Source of the DNA: Limnohabitans sp. Jir72
GTDB lineage: Bacteria > Pseudomonadota > Gammaproteobacteria > Burkholderiales > Burkholderiaceae_C
Assembly: GCF_003063575.1 (NCBI RefSeq)
Contig: NZ_NESC01000003.1
Span: 1 to 64,000 of the forward strand
Reading direction: 5' to 3'
DNA: 64,000 bases
Position 1 is the stretch's first letter. Each line of letters starts with the position of its first letter. This document shows positions 17,746 to 24,423 of the stretch, piece after piece. A program made the translations under genes and the position numbers. The notes beneath the pieces were generated by a model. It saw nothing but the letters and a program-made list of their open reading frames with translations. It had not been told where the DNA came from and did no database searches.

Positions 17746-18812
17746 TTGGCGTCTCCTGCGTATTGCTTTTGCACCCAGTCGCGGTAAGCGCCGCTTTGCA
17801 CGTGGGCCACCCAGTCGGGGTTGGCCAAATACCACTCAACGGTTTTGCGGATGCCGGTGTCAAAGGTTTCGGCGGGTTTCCAGCCGAGTTCTTTTTCGAG
17901 TTTGCGGGCGTCGATCGCATAGCGGCGGTCGTGGCCTGGGCGGTCAGTCACGTAGGTGATCTGGCTGGCGTAGCTGCTGCCGTCGGCCTTGGGGCGCATG
18001 TCGTCCAGCAGCTTGCAGACGGTTTGCACGATCTCGATGTTGGGTTTTTCGTTCCAGCCACCGACGTTGTAGGTCTCGCCCAAGCGGCCGCCCTTGAGCA
18101 CGGTGCGGATGGCGCTGCAGTGGTCCTTGACGTACAACCAGTCGCGCACTTGCATGCCGTCGCCATACACGGGCAGGGCTTTGCCAGCCAGGGCGTTGAC
18201 GATCATCAGGGGGATGAGTTTTTCAGGGAAGTGGTAGGGGCCGTAGTTGTTGCTGCAGTTGGTGGTCAGCACGGGCAGGCCATAGGTGTGGTGCCAGGCG
18301 CGGACCAGGTGGTCGGATGCGGCTTTGCTGGCGCTGTAGGGGCTGTTGGGCTCGTAGCGGTGGGTTTCGGCAAAGGCTGGGTCGTCTTTGCTGAGGGAGC
18401 CGTAGACCTCGTCGGTGGAGACGTGCAGGAAGCGGAAGTCGGCTTTGGGCACATCGGCCAAACCCATCCAATAACCGCGCACCGACTCCAGCAGGCGGAA
18501 GGTGCCCATGATGTTGGTTTCGATGAACTCGCCGGGGCCGTGGATGGAGCGGTCGACGTGGCTTTCGGCCGCGAAATTGACCACTGCACGAGGTTGATAT
18601 TCGGTCAGTAAGCGGCTGACCAAAGCAGCATCGCCAATATCACCCTGCACAAAGATGTGGCGCTTGTCACCTTGCAGGCTGGCCAAGGTTTCGGGGTTGC
18701 CGGCGTAGGTGAGTTTGTCGAGGTTGACAACGGGTTCGTCGCTGCCTGTGAGCCAGTCGAGAACAAAGTTAGCGCCAATGAAGCCGGCACCGCCTGTAAC
18801 AAGGATAGTCAT
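17742..18812 (-). CDS. rfbB: dTDP-glucose 4,6-dehydratase
   Basis: RfbB (RmlB) converts dTDP-glucose to dTDP-4-keto-6-deoxyglucose. The 356-residue NAD-dependent enzyme begins [20 protein letters not shown] (GxxGxxG at residues 7-13). It contains [12 protein letters not shown], the STDEVYGSL segment with the dehydratase acid/base pair, the Y-x-x-x-K motif in [12 protein letters not shown], and [18 protein letters not shown]. It is the first gene of the minus-strand rfbB-rfbA-(fitAB)-rfbC set. An ops-like element lies about 30 bp upstream of its start. Confidence 0.96.
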   Translation of the reverse strand: MTILVTGGAGFIGANFVLDWLTGSDEPVVNLDKLTYAGNPETLASLQGDKRHIFVQGDIGDAALVSRLLTEYQPRAVVNFAAESHVDRSIHGPGEFIETNIMGTFRLLESVRGYWMGLADVPKADFRFLHVSTDEVYGSLSKDDPAFAETHRYEPNSPYSASKAASDHLVRAWHHTYGLPVLTTNCSNNYGPYHFPEKLIPLMIVNALAGKALPVYGDGMQVRDWLYVKDHCSAIRTVLKGGRLGETYNVGGWNEKPNIEIVQTVCKLLDDMRPKADGSSYASQITYVTDRPGHDRRYAIDARKLEKELGWKPAETFDTGIRKTVEWYLANPDWVAHVQSGAYRDWVQKQYAGDAK

Positions 18813-18839
18813 GTCAAAACATCAAAAAGAGAACCAGAC

Positions 18840-18850
18840 GGGCTACCGCA
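18840..18850 (-). promoter_or_regulatory. ops-like RfaH recruitment element
   Basis: Reading on the minus strand, TGCGGTAGCCC matches the ops consensus GGCGGTAGCNT at all core positions GCGGTAGC; only the first and last bases differ. It lies in the leader of the rfbB operon, 28-38 bases before the start codon and on the transcribed-sense strand. An RfaH/NusG paralogue is encoded 1.0 kb upstream at 19887-20438. The function is inferred from the match and the location. Confidence 0.5.
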
Positions 18851-18962
18851 GTCCACGCCTGATCAATGGACTTGCAATGGCAACTGTGAACGCGATTCCA
18901 AGCCAAGAAATTTCAGCAAGGCCAAAGCCGATGATTGTAATCTTGAGTACATTAGCAAGCAC
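18843..18962 (-). pseudogene. Possible C-terminal remnant of a membrane protein
   Basis: A 39-codon minus-strand frame ending at 18843 (VLANVLKITIIGFGLAEISW then LGIAFTVAIASPLIRRGLR) is strongly hydrophobic and ends in basic residues, as the last helices of a polysaccharide exporter or similar membrane protein might. No start or upstream coding region remains. Its stop codon overlaps the ops-like element. It could be chance; no family is assigned. Confidence 0.25.
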
Positions 18963-19055
18963 CTGACAAAAAGCTCTTGCTTAGGGCGTTTTTCTTTTCA
19001 CACACCTTGCTGCAGGTATTTCCAATTGCTGGTGCAGAGGCACCCTGTGAATGAC

Positions 19056-19778
19056 TCAGAGTGGCGCAGAAGAGCCAAAACGCCGATCACGGTGCTGGAA
19101 CCATTCAATGGCTTTGGCTAAGCGCTCAGAGGTGAAATCGGGCCAAAGCTCATCGGTGTAGTAAAGCTCGGCATAGGCCGCTTGCCACAGCATGAAGTTA
19201 CTGATGCGTGATTCACCGCCAGTGCGAATCAGCAAATCCACTTCGGGGGCATAAGCAGTGCTCAGGTGCTGCCCAAGCCCCTCTTCGGTCAGCGCTTGAA
19301 GTGTTTCTCCTGGGTGAGCCTGTTGCCACGCCTGCGCAGCCTGAATCATGTCCCAACGGCCACCATAGTTTGCGCACACAGTGAGCGTGATCGCTTGATT
19401 GGCTGCGGTCGTGACTTCGGCACGGGCAATGAGTTCTTGCAAGGGTTCAGAAAATCGGGATTTGTCCCCCACGACCTTCAGACGCACCCCGTTGCGGTTC
19501 ATGCTGTCGACCTCTTTTTGCAAATAGGTCATGAACAAATTCATAAGGCTGGAAACTTCTTCTTCAGGACGTTTCCAGTTCTCGGTGCTGAACGCGAAAA
19601 GACTCAAGTGAGGGATACCCAATTCAGCGCAGTTCTTGACAATGTCACGCACCCGCTTGGCACCGGCAGCATGTCCCAGAGCCGCAGGCATATAGCGTTT
19701 TTTAGCCCAACGCCGATTCCCATCCATGATGATGGCAATGTGTTGTGGCTGTGGATTGTTGATCGTGGACGAAGACAA
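19056..19778 (-). CDS. uppS: Isoprenyl (cis-prenyl) transferase, UppS-like
   Basis: This 240-residue enzyme condenses isopentenyl diphosphate units in cis, giving the C55 lipid carrier for cell-wall and O-antigen sugars or a shorter product. Family motifs are present: IIMDGNRRWAKKR with the catalytic Asp19, LFAFSTENWKRP, and the C-terminal LLIRTGGESRISNFMLWQAAYAELYY. Burkholderiales normally carry uppS in the frr-uppS-cdsA-dxr cluster. Its place here between rfb genes and an RfaH paralogue suggests either a second copy devoted to surface polysaccharide or a relocated single copy. The window cannot decide. Confidence 0.9.
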   Translation of the reverse strand: MSSSTINNPQPQHIAIIMDGNRRWAKKRYMPAALGHAAGAKRVRDIVKNCAELGIPHLSLFAFSTENWKRPEEEVSSLMNLFMTYLQKEVDSMNRNGVRLKVVGDKSRFSEPLQELIARAEVTTAANQAITLTVCANYGGRWDMIQAAQAWQQAHPGETLQALTEEGLGQHLSTAYAPEVDLLIRTGGESRISNFMLWQAAYAELYYTDELWPDFTSERLAKAIEWFQHRDRRFGSSAPL

Positions 19779-19886
19779 TTGACGTCATTTTTACTGGAAC
19801 AATTCTCAATTTTAGTGGGTTTACATGACGCATACAGCCTTTGTTCAAAAACAGTGAAGCGCAAGTGCACACATGGTCCAATCGCA

Positions 19887-20438
19887 TCAGTGATCGGCCA
19901 CTTCAACTTGATGGTGTGCCAGTTGCACCAAAGTCGGTCTGCCAAGGATTTCCAGAAGCACCGCCACGCGTTTGCTGGAGACACTTTGGATCAAGCCCTC
20001 GACACCGCCTAGAGCGGTGTGTTTGAGGCGCACCGCCTGCCCTATCTTGAGGTTGCTCAACTCTTGCATTGTGGCGTGACTGCGGTCTTGCTCAAGAAGC
20101 CGAATACGTTGCACCAATTCATCGTTGAGCATGGCAGGCTCAAAGCCGAAACGCACAATGCTTGCAATCCCTTTGGTATGGCGTACAACCGAAATACTTT
20201 GCTCTGGTTTTCCAGGACGAAAGAGTATGTACCGCGGAAACATGGGCTCAAATAAAGCCACAGGACCTTGTTCTGTTTTCTTGAATTTTTTATACAAGGG
20301 CAAATAAGCTTCAAAAGCCTGTTGCTCCAGATTGGTCAAGGCGATTTGTTCTTGCCTTGGTTTGGTGTACGCCAAGTACCAACGGTTGGCTGTCGGCTTA
20401 TTTGTACTCGCGAGATTATCGCCATGTGCAAGAGTCAT
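19887..20438 (-). CDS. rfaH: NusG paralogue, RfaH-like transcription antiterminator
   Basis: This 183-residue protein has the NusG N-terminal domain (residues 19-110, with RWYLAYTKPRQEQIALTNL and PMFPRYILF), a linker, and a C-terminal KOW-like part (IGQAVRLKHTALGGVEGLIQ). The opening RWYLAYTKPRQE is RfaH-like rather than housekeeping NusG. RfaH proteins bind paused RNA polymerase at ops sites and let it read through long surface-polysaccharide operons, countering Rho and H-NS. Neighbours fit: rfb genes and an ops-like site lie downstream and an H-NS gene lies upstream. Confidence 0.85.
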   Translation of the reverse strand: MTLAHGDNLASTNKPTANRWYLAYTKPRQEQIALTNLEQQAFEAYLPLYKKFKKTEQGPVALFEPMFPRYILFRPGKPEQSISVVRHTKGIASIVRFGFEPAMLNDELVQRIRLLEQDRSHATMQELSNLKIGQAVRLKHTALGGVEGLIQSVSSKRVAVLLEILGRPTLVQLAHHQVEVADH

Positions 20439-20525
20439 GATGGTGCGAGATGGTCTGAGCAGATCAATAAATAAGTGGCGATTTTAACGCGTCCGTTTTG
20501 TCAGCATGGGCGCATGCATCTCAAC

Positions 20526-20553
20526 AAAAAACCCCGCCAAGGCGGGGTTTTTT
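20526..20553. terminator. Bidirectional intrinsic terminator
   Basis: AAAAAACCCCGCC-AA-GGCGGGGTTTTTT is a near-perfect hairpin with A and T runs on both sides. On the minus strand it ends the H-NS gene before the rfaH-like gene. Confidence 0.9.
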
Positions 20554-20596
20554 GTGATTTATGAGATTTTTCTCAATAAAACCAATCCACTGATAT

Positions 20597-20893
20597 TCAG
20601 GAAATCACAAATTGGTTGCGATCCTGACCATCAATCCATTTAGGAGCTTTGCCTCGGCCAGTCCATGTTTGACCGGTGGCAGGATCACGGTATTTGGCCG
20701 CTACTTTGCTGACAGGCTTGGCAGCCGCTTTAGGGCCACGGCCGGGGAAAATATCTTGAGCGGTCAAACCAAATTCGGCAACCAATTCACGCACTTTGGC
20801 GACGGCTTCGGAGATTTCGCGTTGCCGTGCTGCGGCAATGGCTTGCTCAAGGGCTTCACGCTGCTGAAGCAGGTCTTTGTAGCTTTGGGTCAT
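20597..20893 (-). CDS. H-NS family nucleoid-associated protein
   Basis: A 98-residue H-NS-like protein that would silence AT-rich, often acquired, DNA. The N-terminal helices (SYKDLLQQREALEQAIAAAR) make the oligomerisation coiled coil. The C-terminal domain carries YRDPATGQTWTGRGKAPKWI, with the GRGKAP minor-groove hook, in the BpH3/HvrA style common in Burkholderiales. The ATG at 20893 follows an AGGA site; the longer frame to 21013 crosses the AT-rich promoter. It may counter-balance the neighbouring RfaH-like factor. Confidence 0.93.
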   Translation of the reverse strand: MTQSYKDLLQQREALEQAIAAARQREISEAVAKVRELVAEFGLTAQDIFPGRGPKAAAKPVSKVAAKYRDPATGQTWTGRGKAPKWIDGQDRNQFVIS

Positions 20894-21075
20894 GACAAAT
20901 CCTGAGTAAAAATAAAGACACCTGAATATAACCGATCCAGACGATATTTTTTCAATCAGGCTAAATATATCAACGCCAGACCTGAACAATTCATACGAGC
21001 GGCGGATTCCCAATCAAAAGGAATGCTGTGCCAATCTGAATATTGATAAATAAGCGGTTAAGGATTCAAACTGCA

Positions 21076-22365
21076 TCAAGGTCTATTGATGGCCAATACC
21101 TTGTCGATTCGACGTCCATCCAAGTCAATGATTTCAAAAGTCCACTCATCCAAATCAAGGCATTGTCCCACCACAGGCAATTGACCCAGCACATACAAAA
21201 TCAGACCTGCCAAGGTGTTGTAACGACCTTTGTCTTCGGCTGGCAAGTCTTTGATGTTCAGTCGTGATTTGAGTTCATTCACAGGCATCAGACCTTCAAG
21301 AAGCCAACTGCCATCCGCCCTTTGCGTTGCCCAAGCTTCGGTTTGTGCATCGGATTTGAGCTCGCCAGTAATGGCTTCAAGCAAATCAAGCGGAGTCAGG
21401 AGGCCTTGTACTTCGCCATATTCGTCGACCACAAACAGCATGCGGCTGGGTTGATCGCGCATTTGCTCGAGCAACTCCATGCCACTCAGTGTTTCAGGCA
21501 CAAAATGGGCAGTTTGAGCATGGTGCTCCAGCGTGCGCGCCTCATCAGACGGCAAAGACAGAAGTTGCGAGAGGCTGATCACACCTTGCACATGTCCGAG
21601 ATTTTCGCGACAGACTGGGTACCAAGAGTGGTTTCCTTCAACGCGCATCTGGTTGATGCGCTCAATGGCTTGCTGCGGGGTAAGGCTGACGTCGATCCAT
21701 TGAATATCACCGCGAGGGGTCATCATTGACGTCAAAGGTCTATCGTCCAGGTGAAACACATTGCGCACCATCTGGTGTTCATGTGCCTCGATCAACCCTG
21801 CGCTGACCCCCTCGGCCAAACTGGCCGTAATTTCCTCTTCGGTCACTTCCTGGGTGCCCTTGCTGTCAATGCGCATGAGCTTGAGCGTGCCTTGGGTGGA
21901 CAAGGAAAGAAGTTTCACAAAGGGTCCGGCCACTTTGGCCAGCCAAGCCATGGGACGCGCCACCCTGCGGGCTACGGCCTCGGGATAAAGCTGACCAATG
22001 CGCTTAGGCACCAGTTCACCAAAAATGATGGTGGTGAAGGTGATGAGTGTGACCACAATGGCTGTGGCGCTGACGCTGGCCACCGATGCACTCAACCCCC
22101 ACCCAGTCAACACTTGTGCCAAAGGTGCACTGAATGCTGCCTCGCCCACAATACCATTGAGCACGCCAATTGAGGTGATGCCCACTTGCACGGTGGACAA
22201 AAATTGCGTTGGCTCGTCGAGCAGTTGAAGTGCCGCTTGTGCACCTTTATCGCCTGCCTCGACCATGACGGCCAATCGCGCTTTGCGACTGGCCGCAAGC
22301 GCCAATTCAGACATGGCAAACAGGCCATTGAGCAGTGTCAGGAAAGCAATCAACAAAAAATCCAT
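21076..22365 (-). CDS. CNNM/CorC/HlyC-family membrane protein with CBS domains
   Basis: A 429-residue inner-membrane protein. The N-terminal DUF21/CNNM region (about residues 1-190) has several helices and the GEAAFSAPLAQVL and FGELVPKRIGQLYPE motifs. It is followed by a CBS pair (MTPRGDIQWIDVS... and FVVDEYGEVQGLLTPLDLLEAI) and a C-terminal CorC/HlyC domain. Relatives are implicated in magnesium or cobalt homeostasis, some as Mg2+ exporters; the old haemolysin label is not reliable. The ATG at 22365 (MDFLLIAFLTLLNGLFAMSE) begins the first helix; the frame upstream to 22437 is not needed. It is divergent from apaH. Confidence 0.88.
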   Translation of the reverse strand: MDFLLIAFLTLLNGLFAMSELALAASRKARLAVMVEAGDKGAQAALQLLDEPTQFLSTVQVGITSIGVLNGIVGEAAFSAPLAQVLTGWGLSASVASVSATAIVVTLITFTTIIFGELVPKRIGQLYPEAVARRVARPMAWLAKVAGPFVKLLSLSTQGTLKLMRIDSKGTQEVTEEEITASLAEGVSAGLIEAHEHQMVRNVFHLDDRPLTSMMTPRGDIQWIDVSLTPQQAIERINQMRVEGNHSWYPVCRENLGHVQGVISLSQLLSLPSDEARTLEHHAQTAHFVPETLSGMELLEQMRDQPSRMLFVVDEYGEVQGLLTPLDLLEAITGELKSDAQTEAWATQRADGSWLLEGLMPVNELKSRLNIKDLPAEDKGRYNTLAGLILYVLGQLPVVGQCLDLDEWTFEIIDLDGRRIDKVLAINRP

Positions 22366-22482
22366 GCCACCATTGTGCCAAGGATGAGCAACAACCCCAA
22401 CTGGATCGCCCAGCTGCGTTCGGACAACACCCAACATTCATGGCTCACGGCAATCCAGCACAATCACCTCCAGAGGTTTTTT

Positions 22483-23310
22483 ATGTCTGTTTATTTGATC
22501 GGTGACATTCAGGGCTGCGATGGCGCGTTAGAGCGCTTGCTACAGCAAGTGGCCTTCTCGCCCAGCCGCGACCAGCTGTACGTGCTGGGTGACCTTGTCA
22601 ATCGCGGGCCTGATTCGGCCGGGGTTCTGCGACGCCTGATGGCCATAGGATCGTCGGTGCAGTGCGTTCTGGGCAACCATGACCTGCACCTGCTGGCTGT
22701 GGCCGCAGGGTGCAGCCCAAGCAAGCGCTTGGACACCTTGGACGATTTGTTGCAAGCCCCGGACCGCAACGCCATGCTCGATTGGTTGCGTCATCAGCGC
22801 ATGGCCATTTTTGAACACGGCATCTTGATGGTCCATGCGGGCGTATTGCCGACATGGTCTGTTGACAAAACATTGGCCCTGGCGGCCGAATTCGAGGCTG
22901 TTTTGTGTGGCCCGCAATTGACCGATTTTTTACGCCAGATGTACGGCAACCAGCCCGAAGCCTGGCGCGAAGACCTGCAAGGCAACGACCGCCTGCGAGT
23001 GATCGTCAATGCACTGACACGTCTGCGTTTTTGTTCGACTGACGGCGTCATGGAATTCAAAACCAAAGAAGCTGCCAATGCTGCCCCCAAAGGCTTCATG
23101 CCCTGGTTCGATGTGCCTGGCAGACAAACCGCCCATGTGCCCGTCGCCTTCGGACATTGGTCCACGCTCGGTTGGTTGGGCCGTCCCGATGTGCTGGCGC
23201 TGGACACAGGCTGCGTTTGGGGTGGTTGCCTGAGCGCTTTGCGCTTGCGTGGCAATGAAGGGCATGAGTTGATTCAGGTCAAGTGCTCACCGGCTCAACA
23301 AGTGGGCTGA
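22483..23310 (+). CDS. apaH: Symmetrical bis(5'-nucleosyl)-tetraphosphatase
   Basis: ApaH hydrolyses Ap4A to two ADP and also removes Np4 caps from RNA. The 275-residue metallophosphatase begins MSVYLIGDIQGCDGALERLL, where the first metal motif is GDIQG, the GD-x-QG variant of the more common GD-x-HG. It continues with LGDLVNRGPDS, VLGNHDLHLLAV, MVHAG and FGHWSTLG, and ends with ALDTGCVWGGCLSALRL. The start is the ATG at 22483 after an AGAGG site. An in-frame extension upstream to 22384 (MSNNPNWIAQ...) exists but has no counterpart in the family. Confidence 0.95.
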   Translation: MSVYLIGDIQGCDGALERLLQQVAFSPSRDQLYVLGDLVNRGPDSAGVLRRLMAIGSSVQCVLGNHDLHLLAVAAGCSPSKRLDTLDDLLQAPDRNAMLDWLRHQRMAIFEHGILMVHAGVLPTWSVDKTLALAAEFEAVLCGPQLTDFLRQMYGNQPEAWREDLQGNDRLRVIVNALTRLRFCSTDGVMEFKTKEAANAAPKGFMPWFDVPGRQTAHVPVAFGHWSTLGWLGRPDVLALDTGCVWGGCLSALRLRGNEGHELIQVKCSPAQQVG

Positions 23311-23322
23311 ATCTTTAGGCGA

Positions 23323-23961
23323 TCACCCTGCGGGTTTGAGCAGCACCACCAAGGCCCCTGCCCCGCCCTCGGCGGGTTTGGCTTGCACAAAGGCCATGAC
23401 CTGGTTTTTTTGCACCAGCCAGCTGTGCACCTTGGACTTGAGCACAGGCGTCTTGCCGGGCGAGCCCAGGCCTTTGCCGTGCACGACACGCAAGCAGCGC
23501 AAGCCCTGGCGGTGGGCGTTGCGGATGAATTCGGCCAAGACCACGCGGGCTTCTTCGCTGCGCAGGCCGTGCAGATCGACTTCGCGCTGGATGGCCCAAT
23601 CGCCCTTGCGCAGTTTGTGCGTCACGTCGCGCCCGATGCCGGGGCGGCGAAAGCTGAGCATGTCGTCGGTGTCGAGCAAGGTACTGGCATCGAACTCGTC
23701 GCTGAGGGCATCGCGCAGCACGGCTTCTTCGTCTTTTTGGCGTTGCTTGGCCACGGGCGCCACATTCGTTTTGGGCGCCGGTGCACGCACTGGATCAGGC
23801 ATGCGCTGGACCACGCCCACGGCACGCGCAAAGAGGTTGCTTTCAGCCTCACGCAGGCGCGCTGCGGCGGCGCGTGCGGCGGCTTCGGCCTGGGCCTGTT
23901 CGTGCGCCAAGGCCAATTGTTTCTGGACCTTTTTGAGGTCTTGCAGGGAGTTGATTTTCAC
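23323..23961 (-). CDS. Smr-domain protein
   Basis: A 212-residue protein with a charged, helical N-terminal half (KVQKQLALAHEQAQAEAAAR) and a C-terminal Smr domain. The Smr motifs DLHG (129-132) and VVHGKGLGSPGKTPVLK are clear, as is the ending AFVQAKPAEGGAGALVVLL. Smr domains are nucleic-acid nicking or binding modules related to the MutS2 C-terminus; free-standing ones of this SmrA/SmrB style are common in proteobacteria, and SmrB cleaves mRNA at collided ribosomes. The exact role here is unknown. It is convergent with apaH (12 bp between stops). Confidence 0.9.
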   Translation of the reverse strand: MKINSLQDLKKVQKQLALAHEQAQAEAAARAAAARLREAESNLFARAVGVVQRMPDPVRAPAPKTNVAPVAKQRQKDEEAVLRDALSDEFDASTLLDTDDMLSFRRPGIGRDVTHKLRKGDWAIQREVDLHGLRSEEARVVLAEFIRNAHRQGLRCLRVVHGKGLGSPGKTPVLKSKVHSWLVQKNQVMAFVQAKPAEGGAGALVVLLKPAG

Positions 23962-23998
23962 CGGCGGTCCTGATGGGGTGGGTCAGCGCATCGGGCGC

Positions 23999-24403
23999 TC
24001 AGGCGCCACGGTTGCGCATCCAGTCGGCGGTTTGGAAAAAGCTTTTGCTCAGGCGTTCGCACAGAACCGGATCGACCCCGGTCTCGCCCATGGCCTGATC
24101 CATGCAGTCCAGCCATTGGTCGCGCTCAAGGATACCGATGGAAAACGGCATGTGGCGCATGCGCAGGCGCGGGTGGCCAAAGCGCTCCACATAGTGGTCA
24201 GGCCCACCGAGCCAGCCGCACAAAAACCACGACAGTTTGTCGCGAGCATCTTGCAAGGTGCTGCCATGTGCGGCGCGCAGCTCTTTGTAAGCGGGCTCCA
24301 GGTCCATCAGGTCATAGAAGCGGTCCACCAAGGCGCGCACGCGGTCTTCGCCACCCATCCATTCAAAGGGCGTGTCAAACGGTGGTTTTTCTTCGATTTG
24401 CAT
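23999..24403 (-). CDS. Group II truncated haemoglobin
   Basis: This 134-residue protein is a TrHbO-type globin. The 2-on-2 fold elements are recognisable in VRALVDRFYDLMDLEPAY, LSWFLCGWLGGPDHYVERFGHPRLRMRHMPF and the following helices. His84 (RMRHMPF) is the proximal haem ligand and Trp97 the group II G8 tryptophan. Such globins bind oxygen and react with NO or peroxide; function varies by organism. I start at the ATG at 24403 (MQIEEKPPFD); the frame upstream overlaps the permease gene. It lies 21 bp after that gene and 38 bp before the Smr gene, so all three may be co-transcribed. Confidence 0.93.
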   Translation of the reverse strand: MQIEEKPPFDTPFEWMGGEDRVRALVDRFYDLMDLEPAYKELRAAHGSTLQDARDKLSWFLCGWLGGPDHYVERFGHPRLRMRHMPFSIGILERDQWLDCMDQAMGETGVDPVLCERLSKSFFQTADWMRNRGA

Positions 24404-24423
24404 AGACAAGTATTGTGCCGCGC

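Noticed and set aside
22384..22482. In-frame N-terminal extension of apaH (MSNNPNWIAQ...)
   Set aside because: ApaH proteins begin directly at the xYLIGD strand, and an AGAGG site precedes the internal ATG at 22483. The extension overlaps the promoter region of the divergent CorC-type gene.
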